Source of the DNA: Sphingobacterium tabacisoli
GTDB taxonomy: Bacteria; Bacteroidota; Bacteroidia; Sphingobacteriales; Sphingobacteriaceae
Direction of reading: 5' to 3'
Assembly (NCBI RefSeq): GCF_017908035.1
Contig: NZ_JAEQMU010000001.1
Span: 1,612,001 to 1,676,000, forward strand
DNA: 64,000 nt
Shown: positions 29,659 through 39,100 of the stretch, piece by piece
Layout of the letters: each line of letters starts with the position of its first letter
How positions within the stretch are numbered: the stretch's first letter is position 1
Made by a program: the position numbers and the translations under genes
The notes under the pieces: generated by a model
Seen by the model: only the letters and a program-made list of their open reading frames with translations
What the model was told of the DNA's origin: nothing
Databases searched by the model: none

Positions 29659-30642
29659 ATGAGCAACTACACTTATCACTATTGGACCGTTCGTATATTG
29701 TTGTACCTTGTCATGGTATTATTGGCCGTGCTATGCATTCAGTTCTTGAGCCATTTAATAAATCATGTAGCTTATGGTTTTGAAAACAGCGCTTGGGCAA
29801 GGATACTTGTCAATTTCCTACTTATTGTAGGAAATATATTATTGATAACTGCATTGCTATGTCTGCTGTATGTCTTAGTTTCCGTTATTATGCCAGAAAA
29901 CTTCAAGCGCCCTGAGTTTTTAGAACGCTACCGGGAGATTGCTAGCTTAGACAGTTTGTTTAACGCTCCAAGCAGTCGCGGCAACTGTTACCTGATTCTA
30001 CTGACGACATTAGCCACACTTTTTGGCCTCCTATTCCGTATCAGTATCAGTGCGCAGCTCATCCTTTCGGGCGTTCTACTCATATTTTTCTATCTTATCC
30101 ATTGGCAGCATCACGCCAATAGCGGGCTACCCACATTTATATATGTCATGATCTGCCTGTTTATCTCCACGATACGTATTTCCTTTTTGCAACAGTACGA
30201 GCTTTTTAATGCTGGATGGCCCTTTCTACTCGCTGTCTTGCTCAGCCTGTTGTTTACAGCAGGGTGGGTAATGCTCAAGATACGTCGCATACCAGTGGGT
30301 AGTAGCAGCAGGGAGTGGCATATCAGCTTAATAGTTGTCACCAGTATTCTGTTTTTTCAACACTTTCATGTCGCTCTCAAAACCATCAACTGCCAATACG
30401 ATCCTATCCACGAAAATGTTGTATACAGCGCTACTGTCTACGAGAAATGTGCTCCCTACAACAATCGCTACCTTTTATCTTTGACTTATATGCATAAGGG
30501 CAAAGAATATGGCGTTTTAATGCCTGTCCATGAATTAGCCTATCAACAGGTTTCGGTTGGCAATACATTATCCATCCATCTACATCCAGGACTACTGGGC
30601 TGGCCTTGGTACCACGATGATATCCATACCCGATACCGATGA
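29659..30642 (+). CDS. Polytopic membrane protein, function unknown
   Basis: 327 residues. About six transmembrane segments (for example LLYLVMVLLAVLCIQFL, ILVNFLLIVGNILLITALLCLL, CYLILLTTLATLFGLLF, WPFLLAVLLSLLFTAGWV) precede a C-terminal soluble part of about 85 residues (YSATVYEKCAPYNNRYLLSLTY, then VSVGNTLSIHLHPGLLGWPWY). The stop overlaps the next gene's start by 4 bp (ATGA at 30639-30642), so the two proteins are probably made in step. Family not recognised. Confidence 0.7.
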   Translation: MSNYTYHYWTVRILLYLVMVLLAVLCIQFLSHLINHVAYGFENSAWARILVNFLLIVGNILLITALLCLLYVLVSVIMPENFKRPEFLERYREIASLDSLFNAPSSRGNCYLILLTTLATLFGLLFRISISAQLILSGVLLIFFYLIHWQHHANSGLPTFIYVMICLFISTIRISFLQQYELFNAGWPFLLAVLLSLLFTAGWVMLKIRRIPVGSSSREWHISLIVVTSILFFQHFHVALKTINCQYDPIHENVVYSATVYEKCAPYNNRYLLSLTYMHKGKEYGVLMPVHELAYQQVSVGNTLSIHLHPGLLGWPWYHDDIHTRYR

Positions 30643-31751
30643 CGTCTACGCTCCTCATACTGCAACGTAACATCGACCAATACCACGATTTCGGTGAGGC
30701 GGACTTCTTCGTAAAGGAGGACGCACTGGCCGAGCTATGCCATAATATACTGGTCGAGCAGGCTCATATCTATAGGCAATCCCCCAATAAAGATATCGCC
30801 GAGTCAATGAGCGACCGATGCTACCGCCTCCTGACACAGTTACTAAACGAGACCTATGCTTTACCAAAAGCAGATAAGCTATTTACGGCAATATCCCACT
30901 TGATGAACTCCTTTGAACTCTGCTACGGACAGCATATCCAACCCGACAATATACTGGCGCTGTGCGAGGTAGATCGGCTCCATTGTTATGTAAAGGATCG
31001 CTTGGGACCTATACTGCTGCAGTTAAAGAACAAAGGTATTCGTGCGATTTTTCTCGATGAGATACAGCATGCTATGGATAGCTTATTTGAAAACGACAAG
31101 AATCCACAGCTACAATACTACCACCGGCAGTATATCCCGCGACTGATCCAGACTTTGGGACAGATGGCCAGCGACTGTCGCCCCAAAAACTGGCAGTACC
31201 GGCTGATAGCTACGTTGGTGGGGTTCAACTTCAATTACCTCGGATTTTACAACCGATGGGCCCAGTACCAAGACGAGCTACTGGAGCAGGCAGCAGCAAA
31301 TGGAAAATCTAAAGAAGCCCTGCTGAGTTTAGAAAAGGAAATCTGCACCTATCAACAGCATGCGCAGATCGGATATAATATACACGACCGCGACTTGAAG
31401 GCCTATATGCAAGAATACCTACGTTTGGAACGGAAACAACTAAAACAAGCGCAAGACATCACGAGTGCTTCTGCCTATTCTTTCATTCCATTCAATGCAA
31501 ACGGCAATCAGCTCAAGCTGCTGTTCCATGTATTTTATAAAGTTGACCTATTTGCAGCTGAGAATAAGGAAGAGGCCGCCAAACATATCGCGCCCAATGT
31601 ACGTACCCGAGAAGGGAACCCGCTGACGGTACAAAGTCTTGCGAAACATGACAAAGCTAAACTAGAAGATCAATACCCCTTTGTCATACGCAAGCTCAAG
31701 GATACAGTCAAAATTTTGGAAGAAGAGTACCGTGAGAGCACGAAAAAGTAA
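30639..31751 (+). CDS. Cytosolic helical protein, function unknown
   Basis: 370 residues, no signal peptide or membrane segment, mostly predicted helical and rich in Gln, Leu and Lys. Notable stretches are IRAIFLDEIQHAMDSLFEND, WQYRLIATLVGFNFNYLGFYNRW and C-terminal DQYPFVIRKLKDTVKILEEEY. Translation is coupled to the membrane protein before it. It has some flavour of accessory or mobile-element proteins, but I cannot place it in a family. Confidence 0.7.
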   Translation: MTSTLLILQRNIDQYHDFGEADFFVKEDALAELCHNILVEQAHIYRQSPNKDIAESMSDRCYRLLTQLLNETYALPKADKLFTAISHLMNSFELCYGQHIQPDNILALCEVDRLHCYVKDRLGPILLQLKNKGIRAIFLDEIQHAMDSLFENDKNPQLQYYHRQYIPRLIQTLGQMASDCRPKNWQYRLIATLVGFNFNYLGFYNRWAQYQDELLEQAAANGKSKEALLSLEKEICTYQQHAQIGYNIHDRDLKAYMQEYLRLERKQLKQAQDITSASAYSFIPFNANGNQLKLLFHVFYKVDLFAAENKEEAAKHIAPNVRTREGNPLTVQSLAKHDKAKLEDQYPFVIRKLKDTVKILEEEYRESTKK

Positions 31752-32233
31752 AATAGTAGGGGCTAGCCCCCTATCGCCCCCTACAGCACGTTCAAGATTT
31801 AGCCTAAAAAGCTCCTCGGAGATGCTATCAACACTGATTTTTGCGGGAATAATCATTTCGTAAAACCATTAAAATCTCCCCCCTTCGCTCTACCTAACCT
31901 GCTCTATCACTCAGAAACGCATTTGACACCCCAAATTACCGCCCCTATCAGCAAAGCCTATTCGTACTACCTTTGATTTTGAAGGCACACGAGAGGTAGC
32001 AAATTGGTGCTTCGGTAGGCAGCTATCCCGAGAAAGGTTCGGGGTAGCCCCCTATCTCAAAAGGAGGTTAGAGAGTGAACGAGTTAACAAGTGATCGAGT
32101 GATCGAGTGATCAAATTAACAAGCAAGGCTAGATAATCCCGATGAAAAATCGGGACAGGCTAGATAACTAAATAACAGGCGCAGTGAAACGAAGTCCCGA
32201 CATAGTCGGGAATAACTTCATAACAATAAAAAA
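31752..32233. repeat. Repeat-rich leader upstream of MauE-like gene
   Basis: No gene is seen. It holds a GGGGCTAGCCCC palindrome (31759-31770), the 12-mer TAGCCCCCTATC twice (31764-31775 and 32045-32056), six degenerate 8-bp tandem units of the GTGATCGA type (32075-32122), and two hairpins, TCCCGAT/ATCGGGA (about 32137-32155) and GTCCCGAC/GTCGGGA (about 32191-32213). Confidence 0.7.
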
Positions 32234-32827
32234 ATGAAAATGATTGACAAACATAACATTCAAAACGGCATACGCATATTCCTGATGCTATTCTGGCTGT
32301 ACGTCGCTATAGACAAGCTATGGGACAGGGCACTATTTCACCAAGCTCTGGTCAAGCAACCCTTTCCAGACTGGTGGGCAGATGTACTATTATGGGGACT
32401 GCCAGGTATTGAGCTACTGATCTCTATACTATTCCTGGGTAGACCTTTGAAAACAGAGAAAATCTTAATACGCAGAGCATACCAGCTATCTAGCCTATTG
32501 TTAATCGTATTCACTATGTACATAGCATTAGGAGTAGCAGGCCTATATGCGGAAAAGCCCTGTGGCTGCGCTTCGATATTCGCAGGAGTGCCCTGGGCAT
32601 GGCATTTATTGATCAATCTTATACTATTGCTAGTATCGCTTATGGGAGCCCTTATGACAGAGTCAAGCGCCACAAAAGGAGGACTTAAAGCATACAAGAG
32701 ACAGATCAAATTGTTCAGCCCCTATATCCTGAAATTAGCCGCTGCCCTTTTCATCCTTATACTTATCCGCTTCAAAGTATTTAAGCGACGCTTTGCCCCT
32801 TTCCCGGGCAGGCCGGTACTCCAATAA
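32234..32827 (+). CDS. MauE/DoxX-like redox-associated membrane protein
   Basis: 197 residues with about five transmembrane helices. The first begins IRIFLMLFWLYVAIDKLWD, typical of the DoxX/MauE fold, and a conserved-looking CGC motif (Cys110 and Cys112 in EKPCGCASIF) sits at a membrane face. In methylamine utilisation, MauE works with the thioredoxin-like MauD in forming disulfides of a small exported subunit. Here it precedes a small exported protein with two cysteines and converges on a TlpA-like gene. A later ATG (codon 3) is possible. Confidence 0.8.
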   Translation: MKMIDKHNIQNGIRIFLMLFWLYVAIDKLWDRALFHQALVKQPFPDWWADVLLWGLPGIELLISILFLGRPLKTEKILIRRAYQLSSLLLIVFTMYIALGVAGLYAEKPCGCASIFAGVPWAWHLLINLILLLVSLMGALMTESSATKGGLKAYKRQIKLFSPYILKLAAALFILILIRFKVFKRRFAPFPGRPVLQ

Positions 32828-32885
32828 ATTATGATACGTGGGGCTCCGCGTAAAACTTGAAAAAGAACACCCGAGGTATTAACAA

Positions 32886-32919
32886 GACAGATACCCCTCG
32901 TAAAAGCAATGTATCTGTC
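32886..32919 (+). other. Intercistronic stem-loop
   Basis: A perfect 9-bp stem GACAGATAC/GTATCTGTC with a 16-nt loop lies between the MauE-like gene and the small exported protein gene. It lacks a T-run, so it is more likely a processing or stability element than a terminator. Confidence 0.5.
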
Positions 32920-32984
32920 AAAAATAATAAATTAGAGTTTTTTGTCGGGTAAACTTTTTTTAAGATTACAAAAAAGGCCCTCGT

Positions 32985-33311
32985 ATGAAAGCAATTTCAT
33001 ATATCAAAAAAAATAGCATGCTCCTATTAGCAGGAGCCGCTATTCTAAGTTTTTCCAGCTTTAAAGCTGTTGAAAAATATTTGCAGACTAGTTACTATTG
33101 GTTTGAGTATGATGCGACTGGTACAACCCTTTTAAACCAGACAGCAGAGCCTGTATTATCTCCAGAAAATCCATTTGGCTGTGATACTGGAGATCAAAAG
33201 TGTGCTAAAGCATATACCAGTTACAATATGGTTTCCTCCAGCGACTATAGACCTGGAACGGAAGCACTGGAACTTGGACAGCCAATAATAGTCCATAAGG
33301 ACAGCAATTAG
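32985..33311 (+). CDS. Small exported two-cysteine protein (DUF6520-like)
   Basis: 108 residues. An N-terminal hydrophobic signal (SMLLLAGAAILSFSSFKA) is followed by a short polar mature part with two cysteines in FGCDTGDQKCAKAY (Cys66 and Cys73). It resembles the short Bacteroidota exported proteins grouped as DUF6520, though I cannot confirm this. It is the last gene of the MauE transcript and ends before a shared terminator. The two cysteines and the MauE neighbour suggest a disulfide-bonded product. Function unknown. Confidence 0.7.
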   Translation: MKAISYIKKNSMLLLAGAAILSFSSFKAVEKYLQTSYYWFEYDATGTTLLNQTAEPVLSPENPFGCDTGDQKCAKAYTSYNMVSSSDYRPGTEALELGQPIIVHKDSN

Positions 33312-33357
33312 TAGTAGGAAAAATTCATTAGACAACATTAAGAGCTGTTTATAAGTT

Positions 33358-33402
33358 AAGAAGCCCTCAGAATCTCCCCATTGGAAGAACTGGGGGCTTC
33401 TT
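33358..33402. terminator. Bidirectional Rho-independent terminator
   Basis: A 13-bp stem AAGAAGCCCTCAG/CTGGGGGCTTCTT (one G-U pair) with a 19-nt loop lies between the convergent small-protein and TlpA-like genes. Confidence 0.8.
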
Positions 33403-33424
33403 CCGATTAAAAGTCTTAACAGCT

Positions 33425-34738
33425 TTAATCGATAGTAAGCACGTCTATCAATTCATATCCAACTTCAATCTTAAATCCAGTATTTTTTAAATAATCTATC
33501 GCTTCATCAGCTGTCATCCTCTTGTCTAAAATCATGTTTAAAGGCTCATTTAAAACAGCATCCCCTTTAGCTGTTAAAATTGGAGAATTTGTGTAGGTAT
33601 TATTAAAATATTTAATAAGTTCCGATATGCTCAATATAGACTTTCTTTGTTCCGGAGGAATGTATTGGTTTTGCTCTTTACCTCTCTCAACTCTACCAGA
33701 GACGGCTTCTATCCGAAAACATTGCATTTTTTGAGGGCGAATACCAGTTTTCACATCCAAGGAACTTTCCAGCACCTGCAATGCGGCATGTTTGAGTTCT
33801 TTCTGAGAAATACCGTCATGTCCTGCTACAAACAAACAAAACAATTGTTTTTCTCTAAATGCAGTTCTTTCAGCAAAGTCCGTAATGCGTCTGAGACTAT
33901 CCCGATCTTTAAATCGGGCACTGACCTTTTCCGATCGAATTATAAACCTATTCCTATCATCATCAATCCATTTTATCGTTGCTAGATTTTTCTCCTCGTC
34001 ATATATCGATTGCACCATTTCGTATAATGTCTTATTGATATAAACTAGCTTTTCATTCTTCCTATTTACCTGTTTCTTATAAGTCAGTATATTAGAAGAA
34101 AGACCTTTAGCATACGGTGTCATCTTTATTGAAAGAAAGGTAGAGTCTCTTCGCTCCTCGCTTTCTATTACGTTATGAAGGCCGATCCTCTCATAAAACT
34201 GCATTTTAGACACACGTGCAACACGATTCAGTAAAGACATATCTCCCTTTAGAACAAGTTCTAAAACCTCTTTATTTAAAGCTTCTCCCGATGTTTTCAC
34301 CAAAAACTCCCCGTTTCTATCTAACCAAACCACATCTGGATTAGCGATCACCCCAAATAAATTGTTTAAGATTGTGTCACCATATATGGATGGAAGCCTA
34401 AATTCATAAGGTCCTCCTAATTGCTTAGCGGAGGCTCCTGCCACTTGGTTCAAATCATCCTTGGTGACAGGAATTATAACGATATCATCTGGATACTCGA
34501 GCTGTAGCTCATAAAGTTTGGGCATCTGCTGAATGCAAGAGGAGCAGAAACGATTCCAAAAATCAAAGACAATAAACTTACCCTTGTACTGCTGTAAATC
34601 AATAGAATTGGTGTCCCTGTTAGGTTTAAATAGCTTATGCGCATGTTCGAATACGACATCTCGGATTGTTTCATTCGATTGTGCAGATAGCTGTGCAATC
34701 ATAAAAAGACAGAGTAGAGAAAATAAAAAACTACGCAT
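33425..34738 (-). CDS. TlpA-like thioredoxin with a C-terminal domain of unknown function
   Basis: 437 residues. The signal peptide ends near residue 20 (FMIAQLSAQ). Unlike the other two TlpA-like proteins here, the thioredoxin domain comes first (about 25-165), with an unusual WNRFCSSC active site (Cys65 and Cys68). Then follows a 250-residue region ending in SILSISELIKYFNNTYTNSP and ADEAIDYLKNTGFKIE, which recalls DUF3738/STN-like short domains. It closes the SusC/SusD operon and lies one base after the SusD stop. It probably acts in the periplasm on a ligand of that uptake system. Confidence 0.82.
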   Translation of the reverse strand: MRSFLFSLLCLFMIAQLSAQSNETIRDVVFEHAHKLFKPNRDTNSIDLQQYKGKFIVFDFWNRFCSSCIQQMPKLYELQLEYPDDIVIIPVTKDDLNQVAGASAKQLGGPYEFRLPSIYGDTILNNLFGVIANPDVVWLDRNGEFLVKTSGEALNKEVLELVLKGDMSLLNRVARVSKMQFYERIGLHNVIESEERRDSTFLSIKMTPYAKGLSSNILTYKKQVNRKNEKLVYINKTLYEMVQSIYDEEKNLATIKWIDDDRNRFIIRSEKVSARFKDRDSLRRITDFAERTAFREKQLFCLFVAGHDGISQKELKHAALQVLESSLDVKTGIRPQKMQCFRIEAVSGRVERGKEQNQYIPPEQRKSILSISELIKYFNNTYTNSPILTAKGDAVLNEPLNMILDKRMTADEAIDYLKNTGFKIEVGYELIDVLTID

Positions 34739-34739
34739 G

Positions 34740-36137
34740 TCAGTTGGATAAATTATAAAGATTAGGATTTAGGTCGACAACCGGATCCGGTACCGGATAA
34801 ACGTAACGTCGATCGTTAGGATTCATCTGGTAGAGTTTGCTGTTAATTTCACGGGTTAAAACAGTGGCATATTCTGGATCAAGATTTAACCGTTTTAGAT
34901 CTGGCCAGCGCAACCCTCTCCATACCAACTGCTTTCTCCGTTCGGCTAAAATAAGTTTCATCAAAGCTTTACTATCCATTTCTCCATAAGGCATAAAGGT
35001 TGATATGCCCATATTTTTCTTCCACCTGGACAATAATATTTTATTTAAGTCTTTTAGAGCCACATCAGGGTATCCCAGTCTCAAACTCGTCTCCGCACGA
35101 TTAAAGTACAACTCGTCATTGGCCAACCCTGCAAAAAAATAACCTGTACCATCGTAATTTCCATAAAATCGATGCCCATCCCCGACGGACTGCGCTTTGA
35201 AGAATAAAAGCCGTCGCAGATCGTTCTGATCATAAGATTTATACAAGCTCGTATCCATACGAACTTGCGTCGTAAGAAGCATCATGTTACAGTTGAAAAT
35301 CACTTCGTCATTAAATCTTGGAAATGGATAATTGGTTGTGGTCGAATACGTATTATAATCTAACAATTGGTCATTTACTTCAAGACATAAATCAGCATAA
35401 TAATGACTTCGCTCATAGTTCTGCATCCATAGATAAACTCTTGACAGAAGTGCCCAACATGCTCTTTTGGAAGGCCTTGTCTTATATATTGGTTCTTCAG
35501 GCAAAAGTTCACTGGCCTTTAATAAATCTTCAATAATCCTTGCGTAAGTCCTTTCAAGCGAAGAGATACTAAGCTTTTCTCCGACATCGGCACTCATCCG
35601 CAAAGGAATACCGGCTGATTGATCTGCTTTTCCTTTTTCGTACGCAGGCGTAAACACGCTGGTTAGCATTGAAAAAGCATGAGACCTATGAAATAATGCC
35701 ATCCCATACACGAGGTCCCACTGTCCGCTGTTTTCATTCCCCTTTTCAATCTTATGCAGGTTCTCTAAAACTATATTACAGTTTAAAACTGTGATATAAG
35801 GTCTATTCCAATCTTTGATATCCAATGCTGGATAGGGATTCTCCTGCCAATTATAAACAGCTCTTGCATATTCATCTATATTATTCAGATACCGGGCGTC
35901 CGGTATCCATACGTTGTCTGATCCGATTTCCAACATTGCCGGATATAAAGGCTGTGTATTACCGGCCCCATTCATTGCCACATCGTCGTCCATCAATGCC
36001 AGATAATCGTCGAGCGTAGACGGAACAGTCATGGAGGCATCTGGCTTTACATCCAAAAATTCTTTCCTATTACAGGAAATAAAGAAAACCAACATCGCGA
36101 TGATTAGCTTTATATAAAATAACTTTATTGCTTTCAT
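34740..36137 (-). CDS. SusD/RagB-family outer-membrane lipoprotein
   Basis: 465 residues. The lipoprotein signal is MKAIKLFYIKLIIAMLVFFISC. SusD features include LVYGMALFHRSHAFSMLTSVFTPAY, RACWALLSRVYLWMQNYERSHYYADL and the C-terminal LILAERRKQLVWRGLRWPDLKRLNLD with YPVPDPVVDLNPNLYNLSN. It lies 20 bp after the SusC gene and is followed by the TlpA-like gene without a gap. Part of a SusC-SusD-thioredoxin operon without a local sigma factor. Confidence 0.92.
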   Translation of the reverse strand: MKAIKLFYIKLIIAMLVFFISCNRKEFLDVKPDASMTVPSTLDDYLALMDDDVAMNGAGNTQPLYPAMLEIGSDNVWIPDARYLNNIDEYARAVYNWQENPYPALDIKDWNRPYITVLNCNIVLENLHKIEKGNENSGQWDLVYGMALFHRSHAFSMLTSVFTPAYEKGKADQSAGIPLRMSADVGEKLSISSLERTYARIIEDLLKASELLPEEPIYKTRPSKRACWALLSRVYLWMQNYERSHYYADLCLEVNDQLLDYNTYSTTTNYPFPRFNDEVIFNCNMMLLTTQVRMDTSLYKSYDQNDLRRLLFFKAQSVGDGHRFYGNYDGTGYFFAGLANDELYFNRAETSLRLGYPDVALKDLNKILLSRWKKNMGISTFMPYGEMDSKALMKLILAERRKQLVWRGLRWPDLKRLNLDPEYATVLTREINSKLYQMNPNDRRYVYPVPDPVVDLNPNLYNLSN

Positions 36138-36157
36138 GAGAAAAATAAAAAAATGCT

Positions 36158-39100
36158 TTATAATGTTACATTTACGCCGAGGGCATACTGTGGCCCCGTC
36201 CTAACCATTTGTTTAAAATAAGGGTCTATCCCCTGCCTATTCTTCAATACTACCAAAGGCAGGTTTTGGACATGTAAAAAAGTTTGAAGCCTATCTAATC
36301 TGGAACCACAGATTCTTACCCCTGAAAATGAAGCGCTCAGCCTAACATTCTCAACTCTTAAATGATCTCCTTTCAACACCTGGTTAGACGCATTTCTATA
36401 TACAAGCTCACGGTAACTGTTAGCAGGATATACCATCGACGGTACATCTGTCGAGTTTTCATCTCCGGGATTTTTCCATCGCAGTGCAAAATCGCCGTGA
36501 CCGTTCCAAGAACTGAATAATTCAGAATAGCTTAAAGCAGCCCGTCTAAAGAAATATCGCGTCTTATAACTGAGAGCAAACGACAGCTCCAATGCTTTGT
36601 ACCTTACATTATTGTGTACTGCACCATACACAGTAGGCTGTATACTTCCATGAAAAACCATATCTTCCAGTGCAGTAGAACCATATACTACATCATAGTT
36701 TTGACTTTCTTCCCCTTCAAACAACAGTACAGGATTACCTTTGGCAACATCCAGTCCCACCCAAGGAAAACTATACATGCCAAATACTGGGCTGTTCAAA
36801 ACTGGATTTATGGTATTATCCATCATAGAGAGATAGGTGTTTCCTTTGGGACTTACCGGCATAAAGTACTTTGTTACAATGGGATTTGATGTACCTAAAG
36901 AAGTCGATAAATTCCATTTTACACACCTATCTATCAGCAATAGGTTTAGATTAGCATTCACCCCCGTTGTTTTCATCTCGCCGACGTTACCGTAAAAGGT
37001 AGACCTCCCCAACGTAGGATCTAACGGAGCGCTTCCCATTAGATCTTTAGATCTTTTGTCAAAATACTCTAAGCTTCCAGTGACCCGATTATCCTTTAAG
37101 GCGAAGTCAATTCCTACATTAAGAATGTTTACTTTTTCCCACCTCAAATTCGCATTAGGCAACATGTCTAATGATGCTCTGGATAAAGGAGTGGTTCGGG
37201 AACTGCCAGATACGGTAATCACAGGGAGAGCAGAAGCATCTCGCGCAATATTGCCGCTCTGACCATAAGTGATCCTTAGCCCCAACTTAGGAACCAATCC
37301 GTTATGATAGAACGGTTCTTCCGATAATTTCCAGAGAAGACCTGATGACCATAGTGGAGTTCCTTTCTTGTTGCTATTTAAGCCAAATAGATTAGCTTCA
37401 TCTTTTCGAACGCTAGCTGTCAGTGTGTACCGCTCTTTAAAAGTATAGGATCCGTTAGAAAAATAAGAAATAAAATTATCTGTATACTTAGCGATAGATC
37501 TATTGGAGGCTATGCGTTGTTTTAAAAAACTATTATTAAACAGTGTAAATTCTGAAATAAAATCAATTGATGATTCCATTCCGTAGAACTCTTCATTGTA
37601 CCCATATTTTCTATCCGTCTCTACATCTGTTTTACTACTTCGAATCTCCCATCCGCCCATCAATACAAGCTGATGACTATTCGCCCACACTTTATTCCAA
37701 TCCACCTGTATACGTCCTTGATGTACTTTTCGCTTGGCATAAGAGACATCTCGAATTCCTCCTCTAGGAACAGGAAAGCTCAATCGTCCATTCGCTTGTT
37801 GCTGAGCAAATGAATTTACATAACTCCTGGCGTAGTAGGATTCGGGGCTATAGAAGGTTCCCCCATCTGTTAACTGATCTTCAAACTGATACCTAACCCC
37901 TATATTTAGTCCCTTGAATGGCGACATCAACACGGCAGAGTTTATAAGAAAATCAGAGATTTTATTTGAGGTATGCCGTTGATGGATTTCTTCCAATGGC
38001 GTATAAGACCAGTCCAGCCCCTTCTTTAGCGATTCATCTATAAACCTCTTATTATTATCCAAATACAATACTTGAGCTATACCGTTATCATCTCTTAATC
38101 TGGCGTAAGGATATATCGCTTTATTACCTCCAAGTGCAAATGGGGCCTGCCCACTGAGGTTCAAGCCAGGGTTATTCCCTGCTCGAAAAGTCATATTGGT
38201 ATAGGAAAGACTATTAGCCAATGTCAACCAAGTGGCAATCTCAGTCTCACTATTCATCCGTAAAGACAACCGTTGATCACTTTGTGCGATCAAATTGCTC
38301 CGATTTAAATCGTAACCTGCAGAAAAAAGATAGTTTCCACTACGAGACTTATTTCCTATTGATACAGCATACTGCTGTTTTGTTCCAGGCCTGTATAGCT
38401 CATTTAGAATATCCTTTCTTATATCGTAAGTTTTAAACTTGGCAAGTTCGGCAACTACCTTCTCTTCTGTAAGGATACCGTCCCTCTGCTTCTGTAGCAG
38501 CTCTATAACCGGCGTGAATGGTGGGTGACCATTATTTCGAGCATCGGCCTCCTCATCATTTATGTAATGGCCTTTGTCAAACAAAAATTTTTCCAATTCG
38601 ATATAGTCCGCACTCGATATCTGTGACACGGTCGAAAGATCAGGTTTGGCCTGGATTCCCAGTGTACTGTTAAAACTTATTGCCGGCTTATTTCCTTTGG
38701 CTCGTTTCGTTGTAATAACGATGACCCCATTTCCAGCACGTGCCCCCCATATTGAAGCGGCTGCTGCATCCTTGAGCACAGTGACCGATTCTATATCGTT
38801 GGGATTGATGTTTCCTATCTCACCATCGTAGGGGAAGCCATCCAGTACAATCAGCGGTTGTACATCAGCATAAATGCTGGATCGCCCCCTAATCAGGAAT
38901 TTGTCCGGCGCCCCTTCGTTTCTGTCGACAAGCAATCCTGGAACCTGTAGCTCTATACGGTCGATGATATTTCCACTGATCGTTTGGTTCAGTGCTTCGT
39001 TGTTCACGAACTCAAAACTCCCTGTAGCTCGTTCTTTCGGTATATTCTGATAACCCGTAGAGACCACCTCGACCTCTTCAATTTCCTTGCTGCCGCCCTG

